This document shows positions 6,934-13,808 of a DNA stretch of 13,808 bases, piece after piece. The DNA is taken from the NCBI GenBank assembly GCA_040755715.1, contig JBFLXN010000063.1:1-13808 (forward strand), in the 5' to 3' direction. A program made the translations under genes and the position numbers. Below the pieces are notes generated by a model, which worked only from the letters and a program-made list of their open reading frames with translations, did no database searches and was not told the DNA's origin. How positions within the stretch are numbered: position 1 is the stretch's first letter; each line of letters begins with the position of its first letter. Source of the stretch: JBFLXN01 sp040755715 [NCBI: Candidatus Edwardsbacteria bacterium]. GTDB lineage: Bacteria; Edwardsbacteria; AC1; JBFLXN01.

Positions 6934-7432
6934 ATCCCGTAGGGATGAAACAATAAAAAATATGGCAAATACCTACACACAAATCTATATCCATACCGTT
7001 TTTGCTGTTCAGGATAGGACATCGGTAATACAACAAACATGGAAGGAGCGTTTATATAAATACATCACAGGCATAATTCAAAATGAAGGGCATAAATTAA
7101 TTGCAATAAATGGGAGGCCCGATCATATACATATTTTTATTGGTATGAAACCACTTCAATCTATAGCGGCGTTAGTTCAAAAAATTAAGGCTAATTCTTC
7201 AAAATGGATAAATGAAAACAGATTATGCGTGGGGCGGTTTTCATGGCAGGAAGGCTATGGTGCATTTTCCTGCAGTCATTCTCAGATTGATTCTGTCGTG
7301 AAATATATCATGAATCAGGAGGTGCATCACAAAAAGGTGACATTTACGGAAGAATACCGAAGATTTTTAAAACTTTTTGATATAGAATATGATGCACGAT
7401 ATATTTTTGAAGATGTATCATCCCTACGGGAT
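6934..7432 (+). mobile_element. IS200/REP-associated Y1 transposon bounded by inverted hairpins
   Basis: The left end ATCCC-GTA-GGGAT (6934-6946) and the right end ATCCC-TAC-GGGAT (7420-7432) are each a 5-bp hairpin. As a pair, ATCCCGTAGGGATGA (6934-6948) and TCATCCCTACGGGAT (7418-7432) are exact 15-bp inverted repeats. The element is about 500 bp and contains only a Y1 transposase. IS200/IS605 ends carry subterminal hairpins, while mirror-image REP hairpins flanking the gene are typical of RAYT (TnpA-REP) loci, so a domesticated RAYT is as likely as an active insertion sequence. Confidence 0.75.
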
Positions 7433-7435
7433 TAA
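6962..7435 (+). CDS. tnpA: Y1 (HUH) transposase, IS200/REP-associated tyrosine transposase type
   Basis: This encodes 157 residues, matching Y1_Tnp/IS200-like enzymes that cut and rejoin single-stranded DNA at hairpins through a tyrosine intermediate. The HUH motif is H55-I-H57 within GRPDHIHIFIG. The catalytic tyrosine is Y115 in VVKYIMNQEVHHKK, with Q119 also conserved. The N-terminus TYTQIYIHTVFAVQDR is typical of the family. All key residues are present and the frame is intact. The last codons (SSLRD) lie inside the right-end hairpin, so coding and end sequence overlap. ATG 6962 has no clear Shine-Dalgarno sequence. The gene lies on the same strand as its neighbours, between the two propeller genes. 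Confidence 0.9.
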   Translation: MANTYTQIYIHTVFAVQDRTSVIQQTWKERLYKYITGIIQNEGHKLIAINGRPDHIHIFIGMKPLQSIAALVQKIKANSSKWINENRLCVGRFSWQEGYGAFSCSHSQIDSVVKYIMNQEVHHKKVTFTEEYRRFLKLFDIEYDARYIFEDVSSLRD

Positions 7436-7469
7436 AATTTTTGGGATGTATATTTGCTATAAACATTTC

Positions 7470-7557
7470 GTCCCTACAGGACTTATATCTGTTGCTTGAG
7501 AAAGTTCGTAATTGTGAAGTATTTGCGAAATTCTATAATATTTTGCTCCTACAGAGC
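7470..7557. repeat. REP-like hairpins GTCC-CTACA-GGAC and GCTC-CTACA-GAGC
   Basis: Two small hairpins lie at 7470-7482 and 7545-7557. Both have 4-bp stems of different sequence around the same CTACA loop, and both have the orientation of the transposon's right end. Together with the units at 7590-7773 and the two transposon ends they form one family with covarying stems. Confidence 0.65.
7512..7539 (+). promoter_or_regulatory. Possible promoter for gene B (TTGTGA-N16-TATAAT)
   Basis: A perfect -10 TATAAT (7534-7539) is preceded at 16 nt by the weak -35 match TTGTGA (7512-7517). It is about 255 nt upstream of gene B. The local DNA is AT-rich, so a chance match is quite possible. Confidence 0.3.
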
Positions 7558-7589
7558 TAAAAGATTCACGAAATTAGATAAAGGGGTTA

Positions 7590-7773
7590 GCCTCGTAGAG
7601 GCGTTCTGTTTGTAGAATGAAAATGGCCAAGCACCTATTGTTAAATTTATATTCAGATTGAATACGATGAAAAATATTTGTTTGAATGGATTAAATAATC
7701 AGGGCGCTCCTACGGAGCTAAGAAACATTTTTTGTAATTCAATTCTACAAACAGTTAGAGCTCCTACGGAGCT
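7590..7773. repeat. Inverted pair of REP-like hairpins with 13-bp arms (BIME-like or MITE-like)
   Basis: The left unit is hairpin GCCTC-GTA-GAGGC (7590-7602) followed by CTGTTTGTAGAAT (7606-7618). The right unit is ATTCTACAAACAG (7742-7754), its exact reverse complement, followed by hairpin AGCTCC-TAC-GGAGCT (7759-7773). The ~180-bp block is thus a mirror-image pair like a BIME. Another hairpin, GCTCC-TAC-GGAGC, sits inside at 7706-7718. No coding capacity is seen, and 7436-7793 as a whole contains no gene. Confidence 0.7.
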
Positions 7774-7793
7774 TAGAAAGAAGGAAAAATAAG

Positions 7794-8612
7794 ATGAGAA
7801 AAATAGTTTTGTTTTTTGTTTTTCTAATCACTAATTCTCTAATTTCTAATCTCTGTTTTGCTCAGGTTCAGTGGACAGCCGACGGAGTGCCGATTTGCAC
7901 CGCCGGTGGTGACCAGATGAATCCGGTGATTGTGCCGGATATGAAGGGCGGAGGGATAATTATCTGGCAGGATTGGCGGAGTGGGAATTTGGACATCTAT
8001 GCCCAGAGGGTAGATAGTGCAGGCAATAGGCTTTGGACCAACAATGGTGTGCCTTTAGCCGCCAGTGCTACTAATGAAAATGAGCCCAAGGCTGTGAGCG
8101 ATATGCGTGGTGGTGCAATAGCGGTTTTTAACAAGGGTTCTTACAACATCTGGATTCAGAGGGTTGATAGTTCGGGCAATCCTTGCTGGGGAGTGAATGG
8201 GAAGGCTATGTGCGATAATGACAGTTTGCAGATGAGTTATAAAATTTGTTCGGATAGTGCTGGCGGGGCAATTATTGCGTGGGGCAATGCAGATACTTTT
8301 GAAACGGGCCTGGCTGATTGGGATGTTTATGCTCAAAGGGTTGATTCTGCTGGTAATTTGCTATGGGGAGCTTCTGGAGTGCTGGTGGCTGGCGGCCCTA
8401 ATGCCCAATATGTGGAGGGTCCAATTGAAGATACTCAGTGCGGAGCGATAATTTTTTGGCGTACTACCCCAACGAGCTTTGATGTTAGTCTATATGCGGT
8501 GCGTTTGAATAAAAATGGAACTTTCGTTTGGCCATCATCCGTGCCGGTATGTACCCTTCCAGATGTAAGAGGTTTGGGGAGTATTACTACCGACAGCAAG
8601 GGGGGGGGGTAA
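7794..8612 (+). CDS. T9SS-secreted beta-propeller-like protein B, N-terminal part (frame broken at G10)
   Basis: From ATG 7794 (AAGGA at 7781-7785, 8 nt upstream) this frame gives 272 residues: a signal peptide of about 24 residues ending in CFAQ, then about 4.5 of the same W..DGVPICT...GGGIIIWQDWRSGNLDIYAQRVDS repeats as gene A. Blades 2-3 are identical to gene A at the DNA level. The frame ends at TAA 8610-8612 directly after a G10 run in blade 5, the same blade and motif that is broken in gene A. The two genes have the same total span (1661 nt). The leader of gene B is occupied by the transposase and REP-like hairpins. Confidence 0.75.
   Translation: MRKIVLFFVFLITNSLISNLCFAQVQWTADGVPICTAGGDQMNPVIVPDMKGGGIIIWQDWRSGNLDIYAQRVDSAGNRLWTNNGVPLAASATNENEPKAVSDMRGGAIAVFNKGSYNIWIQRVDSSGNPCWGVNGKAMCDNDSLQMSYKICSDSAGGAIIAWGNADTFETGLADWDVYAQRVDSAGNLLWGASGVLVAGGPNAQYVEGPIEDTQCGAIIFWRTTPTSFDVSLYAVRLNKNGTFVWPSSVPVCTLPDVRGLGSITTDSKGGG
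7998..8317 (+). repeat. 320-bp tract identical between genes A and B (copy B)
   Basis: This is the partner of 5304-5623, in the same orientation. Recombination between the two direct copies would delete or duplicate 2694 bp, including the transposase, and fuse the genes in frame. Confidence 0.85.
8600..8609 (+). repeat. Poly-G run G10, candidate contingency tract of gene B
   Basis: Ten consecutive G encode AAG GGG GGG GGG, followed by TAA. With eleven, the reading becomes KGGGVIAWYD and continues to the sorting domain. The position corresponds to the G9 run of gene A. Confidence 0.7.
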
Positions 8613-9454
8613 TTGCCTGGTATGACCTAAGGAACAGCGCAGTTACTAAAGGTGACATCTATGCCCAGCGGGTTGACAGTGCCGGTAATGTGCTGTGGCA
8701 ATTAAACGGAGTGCCGGTGTGCACCGTGGCACAGACTCAAGAGCAAGTCGCTATCGCATCTGATGAAAGTGGTGGAGCAATTATGGCTTGGTATGATGTA
8801 AGAGGGGTGGAGGGGGTTCAAGGAAAGATTTATGCACAAAAGATAGATTCTACAGGAACATCACAGTGGACACTAAATGGTGTAGCCGTTTGCACGGCAG
8901 ACAGTCCAAGAGCTGCGCCCTGCCTTGTGAGCGATGGTTTGGGTGGTGCTATTATTTCCTGGATTGATATGCGCGACTGGGAAAATGACATCTATGCTCA
9001 GTGGTTAGATAGTTTAGGAAATCCTCAGTGGATAATTGATGGCATCCCTGTTTGTGTTGCTCCTGGAAGCCAAAACAATGATTGGTATAACCGTTCTAAT
9101 CATATCATCAGTGATGGGAAAGGTGGAGCAATTGTAGTCTGGCATGATACCAGGTCTGGAGTTGATGTTGACATTTATGCTCAAAGATTGAGAGGTCCTG
9201 AGAATGGAATAACTGAGTCTATCTCGGCTAGTGAATTCCAAAGAAATAATAAGCTTATGATACGGCCAAATCCGTTTAAGCACTATACCGAGATACACAA
9301 TTTAAAAGTTGGGTCAGAGATTAAGATTTATAATATTCTCGGCCAGTTAGTTGAAAAAAGTAAGAATCGTATAGTAGGTAAAAATCTTTCTTCCGGAATT
9401 TATTTGCTCATTGCGGAAAGTTATAAACCAATTAAAATAGTAAAACTCAAATAA
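8609..9454 (+). CDS. T9SS-secreted beta-propeller-like protein B, C-terminal part with sorting domain
   Basis: This is the -1 continuation of the 7794 gene; the frame is open back to a TTG at 8528, but upstream of the G-run it is not homologous to a blade. It contains blade 5 (VIAWYDLRNS..GDIYAQRVDS) and blades 6-8, ending in the blade 8 motif VVWHDTRSG. A T9SS type A sorting domain follows: IRPNPF, EIKIYNILGQLVEK, then SSGIYLLIAESYKPIKIVKLK-like strands at the C-terminus. With one added G the joined protein is 553 residues, the same as A. The peptidase gene follows 17 nt after the stop, so the two are probably co-transcribed. Confidence 0.75.
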   Translation, partial: VIAWYDLRNSAVTKGDIYAQRVDSAGNVLWQLNGVPVCTVAQTQEQVAIASDESGGAIMAWYDVRGVEGVQGKIYAQKIDSTGTSQWTLNGVAVCTADSPRAAPCLVSDGLGGAIISWIDMRDWENDIYAQWLDSLGNPQWIIDGIPVCVAPGSQNNDWYNRSNHIISDGKGGAIVVWHDTRSGVDVDIYAQRLRGPENGITESISASEFQRNNKLMIRPNPFKHYTEIHNLKVGSEIKIYNILGQLVEKSKNRIVGKNLSSGIYLLIAESYKPIKIVKLK

Positions 9455-9471
9455 AAAAGGAGGTTCCAAAG

Positions 9472-12400
9472 ATGCCTTGGAGAAATCTCTTCTTCAGCAC
9501 AGCGGTCCTTTTGGGACTGCTTGTAGGGTTTGCTTTTGCAGACCCCGGAACAAAGGTTGTGCATCCCCAAACCGAGCTTTCAACTAACAAAATTACGGTT
9601 GAAGGTGTGGAATATGACCAGGTGAATCTACCAAGATTGCTTTCTACTGTGACCCCGGGCGAACCGCAACTACCAATGGAATTGGTCTATTTAGTAATTC
9701 CCAAAGATAAAAAAGTTGATGGGATAAATATGGTTTCCGCAATCTCTGAACCATTAGACGGAAGTTTCTATGTTTACCCAAGCCAGCCGGGTATACCCAT
9801 CGGTAGCGAAATTCCGCCATTTACTCCGCCAAATCCGGAGATTTATAACTCCAGTGAGCCTTATCCAGGCAGATTGGTGGAGATAACCGGAGATGGTTAC
9901 CTCGGTGGCTATCACATCGTCAGCCTCTTAGTCTATCCTGTTCAGTATCTGCCTGCGGAGAGAAAATTAGTGCTTTATACCAGCATTGATTTTGTCCTTC
10001 AAACCAGTCTGGGTGTTGATGGGTCGGTGCTACGACAGAGAATTACCGAAAAAGGAGCGAAACTTTATGAGGAGATGGTGAGAAAATTAGTGGCAAATCC
10101 GGAAGATATACAGGTTCAAAGTTCAAAGTTTAAAGTTCAAGGTTCAAAAATGAGTGAAAGGGGCATTGTGGCTGAACCGATTAAGATAACCGCATTGCCT
10201 TCGGAACAAAGTAGTCCGGTGGAATGTGCCATTATTACCTCAGAGGCTTTAAAATCTGAATTTGAGAGATTGGCAGATTGGAAGACGAAGAAGGGTGTGC
10301 CGACTGTGGTAAAGACCGTGGAATGGATTTATCAGAACTATTCTGGATGTGATGGGGCCGAGAAGGTGAGAAATTTTATCAAGGATGCCTATTCCTACTG
10401 GGGCACATTGTGGGTGGAATTGGCGGGGGATACGCAGATAGTCCCGTATAGAGAGGCCTATACCCTAATGCAAATGGGTAATTTCTTACCGTCTGACCTA
10501 TATTTTTCAGACTTAGATAGAAATTGGAATGCGAACGGAAATGCCATCTTTGGCGAAGTTGCAGACCTGGTTGATATGTATCCTGATGTCTTTGTCGCTC
10601 GTGCTTCGGTGGATAACCTCTCCGAAGCCCAGACACTGGTCAACAAGGTCATTGATTACGAGACCACGCCACCAATAGACTACCAGACCAGAATGCTCTT
10701 CATCGGGGCAGATTTGGACGGAGGAACCCATTCCGGACAGGCAAAGGACAGCATAGATTGGTGGTATGTGCCTCTCCGATTTGACCCAATCACCAAGTTG
10801 TATGCGACGAATTTACCACCTGCTCCTGCTTTAAATCGAACTAATGTCATTTCAGCCCTCAACTCAGGCTACGGCATTGTCAATCATTCTGACCATTCTG
10901 GGAAATATGCTTTGGGGACAGGCTCTATAACTAATGGCGGCTATATTTATAGGGATGATGTTGAGGGTCTGACCAATGGAGGAAGGCAGTCTATCTTTTA
11001 TTCCATAGGTTGTTCACCCGGCGCTTTTGACTATGACTGCATTGCAGAGCATCTCGTCACTAATCCGGCTGGCGGGGCGGTAGCCTTCATCGGGAATTCT
11101 CGCTACGGGTGGTATTACCCCGGCTCGCCCTCAAGAGGACCATCTGACCTCTATGACCAACAATTCTTCCGTGCACTTCTGGAGAGCAATTTTTATCAAT
11201 TAGGGCTCGCACACGGTGATGCTAAAATGGTTCTGATAGGAGCTTGTTGCTATGATAATGCAGAGCGATGGTGCCAGTTTGACCTCAACGCCTTCGGCGA
11301 CCCGGAGATGCCTATTTGGACAGATATACCAAAGACATTCTACTATGTTGACTACCCTACTAATATCACCATTGGACCTACTTCTTTTAAGGTTACTGTT
11401 TATGATGAAGGATTGCCAAAAGAAGGGGCTTTGGTGTGTCTACAGAAAGGCACTGAAGCTTATGCCTACGGACTTACAGATGCCAATGGCCAGATAACTT
11501 TTGATTATACACCGGAGACAACTGGCGAGGTAAATATCACTGTGACTGCTCAGAATTATCTGCCCTACCAGGGTACCTGCACGGTAACGCCTGCTTCGGG
11601 CGCCTATGTTTGCTATGAAAGCCACCAATTAAATGATGCCGAAGAATACACTACCCACGGAAATGGAGATGGTATAGCTAATCCCGGCGAAAGCGTTGGC
11701 ATGTATGTAACACTAAAAAACACCGGAACGGCTTCAACAACTCTTATCTCTTCTATAGAAATTACTACTACCGACCCTCACATTAGTCCAAGCAGTTTTC
11801 TAATTTGCTTTAGAGCCTTCATTCCGCCAGGCACGAGCTCTCGCAGCCTAAAACAAGGGGTGTTCACCGTTTCACCTTCCTGCCCCGATTACCGTCAGGT
11901 AGTATTTCATGTTAAAGTGCCCGCCACCAGCCCCACATGGACAGATAGCTTCATAGTTACGGTCAGGGCAGATTCTTTAGTTCACAGCGGGCATAAGGCA
12001 GATGGGTTTTATATCTATCCTGAAATTACAAACTATGGAGGCGGCTCTGCAAAGAATGTTGTAGGTGTTCTTCGTGCAGGAAGTGATATTGTGGTTGTTA
12101 TGGATAGTATCTCTGTCTTTGGTGAGATAAAAGCCTCTTCAACCAAGCTCAATGAAACAGATGGATTTAGCTGGAGATGGATAGACCCTTCTGTTGTTGA
12201 CCCGCCGCCGGCATTTACAATAGTAATGCGAGATGCATATAACCGGGAGTGGATACACAATTTCGCAATTGAGCATCCAGGAGCCCCAATAGAACTTACT
12301 CTTACGCCTGGACAAAAAATGATGGAATTGCGATGGAATGCGGTTTCGGATGCGGCCGGCTACAATGTCTATCGCAGTCTTGCTCAGGGGGGACCGTATA

Positions 12401-13808
12401 CAAGAGCGAATCCTCATTTAGTGAGGGGAGCCTCTTACTATCAGGATGCAAGCCTTACCCCTGATACTCGCTACTACTATGTTGTTACTGCTGTGGACAC
12501 TTCAGCCAATGAGAGTGTGTATTCCAATGAGGCTTATGATAAGACCAATCCACCGTATCAGAGTGGTTGGCCAGTGAGCGTGGGAATTGACGGAATTCAA
12601 TGGTCTTCAGCCGCGGTGGGAGACCTGAAAGGAGATGGGAATTTAGTTACCGCACTTTGCGGTACCGATGGGAAAGTCTATCTCTGGGATAAGAACGGCG
12701 TCTCGCTTCCTGGCTGGCCCAAGACAATCGGATGGAAGATAGGAAGTTCCCCGGCTCTGGCAGACCTTGATGGAGACGGCGAGTTAGAGATTATTGTGAG
12801 TCGCCAGAAGGCGGTTTATGCCTGGAATCCTGATGGTTCAGGACTTCCGGGTTGGTCAATAGCTACGGGAGGAGATTGTTCTCCCCCTACAATTGCTGAC
12901 ATTGACTGCGATGGGCATTTGGAGGTGATTGTGGGGGGCACTGACGGCAAGATTTACGCCTGGCACTATGATGGAAACGCAGTTGTAGGCTGGCCGGTTA
13001 GCGGGGTTGGACCCGGGCATTGCACCCCGGCTGTGGGAAACTTAGACGATGACCCAGAACTTGAAGTAGTCATTGGACGCTGGACAACTGACGGACACGT
13101 CTATGCCTGGAATCATGACGGAACATTACTTAATGGTTGGCCGCAGACTACAGGCGGAGTAGTCCACTCCTCGCCAGCACTGGGGGATATTGACAATGAT
13201 GGGGATTTAGAGATAGTCGTCGGCACGATAGAAGATGATATACCACCGAGGGAAAGTAAGGTATATGTCTGGCACCATGATGGGACTTTGCTTAGTGGCT
13301 GGCCCAAATTAGTCAATGGCTTTGTCTGGAGTTCTCCAGCCTTAGCCGATTTGGATAGAGATGGTGATTTAGAAATAGTTGTCGGGACAGAAGGTAGCTC
13401 GCTCTATGCCTTTCAGCACGATGGAACTTCTTTACCGGGATGGCCAGTAAATGTGGGGGGGGCAGTTCGTGGTTCACCAATTGTCGGGGACATAGATGGC
13501 GACGGCTCTCTTGAAATCGTAGTGGGGACTGATGCCGGACAGGTGGTGGGCTATCATACTAATGGCACAAAAGTGGAGGGCTCTCCCCTTCGGATAGGTG
13601 ACCGCACATATTCTACCCCAGCCCTTACTGACTTAGATAGAGACGGAGATACAGAACTGATCCTCGGTGACTTTGGCTGTAAGGTCCATACCTGGGACCT
13701 TTCTGCAACATACGATGCCAAGAATATTGAATGGGGGATGTTCCATCACGACATCTATCATACCGGAAATTACCACTTTGTTCCTGGACAACTTACTTCT
13801 TATTCTTC
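9472..13808 (+). CDS. Gingipain-type C25 cysteine peptidase with FN3 and FG-GAP repeats (3' end beyond window)
   Basis: The frame is open for 1445 codons from ATG 9472 (GGAGG at 9459-9463, 8 nt upstream) to the window edge. Order: signal peptide 1-23 (cut after AFA); a C25-propeptide-like region to about 210; a heptamer-encoded linker (214-226); the caspase-like C25 peptidase at about 240-620, with likely catalytic His475 in NHSDHSG and Cys514 in IGCSPGAF. Next come Ig-like domains (about 624-940) and an FN3 domain (about 944-1022, ELRWNAVSDAAGYNVYR). Eight FG-GAP/VCBS-like units (about 1024-1430) follow, with Asp-rich loops such as DLDGDGELEI, probably Ca2+-binding. The final HHDIYHTGNY motif usually precedes a T9SS sorting domain, which presumably lies just past the window. 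Predicted role: secreted or surface-anchored proteolysis. Confidence 0.88.
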   Translation, partial: MPWRNLFFSTAVLLGLLVGFAFADPGTKVVHPQTELSTNKITVEGVEYDQVNLPRLLSTVTPGEPQLPMELVYLVIPKDKKVDGINMVSAISEPLDGSFYVYPSQPGIPIGSEIPPFTPPNPEIYNSSEPYPGRLVEITGDGYLGGYHIVSLLVYPVQYLPAERKLVLYTSIDFVLQTSLGVDGSVLRQRITEKGAKLYEEMVRKLVANPEDIQVQSSKFKVQGSKMSERGIVAEPIKITALPSEQSSPVECAIITSEALKSEFERLADWKTKKGVPTVVKTVEWIYQNYSGCDGAEKVRNFIKDAYSYWGTLWVELAGDTQIVPYREAYTLMQMGNFLPSDLYFSDLDRNWNANGNAIFGEVADLVDMYPDVFVARASVDNLSEAQTLVNKVIDYETTPPIDYQTRMLFIGADLDGGTHSGQAKDSIDWWYVPLRFDPITKLYATNLPPAPALNRTNVISALNSGYGIVNHSDHSGKYALGTGSITNGGYIYRDDVEGLTNGGRQSIFYSIGCSPGAFDYDCIAEHLVTNPAGGAVAFIGNSRYGWYYPGSPSRGPSDLYDQQFFRALLESNFYQLGLAHGDAKMVLIGACCYDNAERWCQFDLNAFGDPEMPIWTDIPKTFYYVDYPTNITIGPTSFKVTVYDEGLPKEGALVCLQKGTEAYAYGLTDANGQITFDYTPETTGEVNITVTAQNYLPYQGTCTVTPASGAYVCYESHQLNDAEEYTTHGNGDGIANPGESVGMYVTLKNTGTASTTLISSIEITTTDPHISPSSFLICFRAFIPPGTSSRSLKQGVFTVSPSCPDYRQVVFHVKVPATSPTWTDSFIVTVRADSLVHSGHKADGFYIYPEITNYGGGSAKNVVGVLRAGSDIVVVMDSISVFGEIKASSTKLNETDGFSWRWIDPSVVDPPPAFTIVMRDAYNREWIHNFAIEHPGAPIELTLTPGQKMMELRWNAVSDAAGYNVYRSLAQGGPYTRANPHLVRGASYYQDASLTPDTRYYYVVTAVDTSANESVYSNEAYDKTNPPYQSGWPVSVGIDGIQWSSAAVGDLKGDGNLVTALCGTDGKVYLWDKNGVSLPGWPKTIGWKIGSSPALADLDGDGELEIIVSRQKAVYAWNPDGSGLPGWSIATGGDCSPPTIADIDCDGHLEVIVGGTDGKIYAWHYDGNAVVGWPVSGVGPGHCTPAVGNLDDDPELEVVIGRWTTDGHVYAWNHDGTLLNGWPQTTGGVVHSSPALGDIDNDGDLEIVVGTIEDDIPPRESKVYVWHHDGTLLSGWPKLVNGFVWSSPALADLDRDGDLEIVVGTEGSSLYAFQHDGTSLPGWPVNVGGAVRGSPIVGDIDGDGSLEIVVGTDAGQVVGYHTNGTKVEGSPLRIGDRTYSTPALTDLDRDGDTELILGDFGCKVHTWDLSATYDAKNIEWGMFHHDIYHTGNYHFVPGQLTSYS
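10113..10147 (+). repeat. Five 7-bp tandem repeats (AGTTCAA-like) in the peptidase linker
   Basis: The units GGTTCAA, AGTTCAA, AGTTTAA, AGTTCAA and GGTTCAA encode the linker between propeptide and catalytic domain (about residues 214-226, QVQSSKFKVQGSK). The unit differs by one or two bases from the AGTTCAT unit in gene A. A one-unit change would shift the frame. Confidence 0.7.

Noticed and set aside
7436-7793. CRISPR array
   Set aside because: The repeated units are short hairpins with different stems, both orientations and irregular spacing, without constant repeats and spacers.
5905-8609. Programmed ribosomal frameshifting in genes A and B
   Set aside because: There is no X-XXY-YYZ slippery heptamer with A/U content and no clear downstream stem; slippage in replication or transcription of the G-run fits better.

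Overview
The window carries only + strand genes in AT-leaning DNA and falls into two halves. The organism is probably an uncultivated bacterium of the FCB/WOR-3/Cloacimonadota sort. This is inferred from type IX secretion (T9SS) C-terminal sorting domains, a gingipain-like C25 peptidase ending in FG-GAP repeats, and intergenic spacers full of palindromic 'word' repeats. The exact phylum cannot be read from the sequence.

Housekeeping half (about 1-4600): the 3' part of a TPR protein, an ECF-transporter EcfT/CbiQ permease, RsmD (16S rRNA m2G966 methyltransferase), CoaD (phosphopantetheine adenylyltransferase), the GTPase Obg/CgtA, and a small HEAT-repeat protein. rsmD-coaD is a familiar bacterial neighbourhood. 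Nearly every spacer is occupied by a different imperfect inverted repeat built from short repeated words, and one such palindrome lies inside the TPR coding region.

Secreted-protein half (about 4600-13808): a consensus sigma70 promoter (TTGACA-N17-TATAAT) opens a roughly 430-nt leader with repeat insertions and a riboswitch- or terminator-like fold. Next come two paralogous T9SS cargo genes, A (5094-6754) and B (7794-9454), each encoding a signal peptide, eight beta-propeller-like repeats of about 50-60 residues, and a C-terminal sorting domain. Both are interrupted at the same place, in repeat 5, by a pure poly-G run (G9 in A, G10 in B), and one extra G restores the full reading frame in each. 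Together with a 320-bp stretch of perfect identity between the copies, this looks like a phase-variable, gene-converting surface-protein pair, unless both runs are homopolymer errors. Between A and B lie a Y1 (IS200/REP-associated type) transposase flanked by inverted hairpins and a cluster of REP-like hairpins whose stems covary around an invariant TAC/GTA loop. Gene B is followed 17 nt later by a large C25 (gingipain-type) peptidase with FN3 and eight FG-GAP/VCBS-like repeats, which runs off the window end. Genes A, B and the peptidase are all predicted to be exported, the first two by T9SS.
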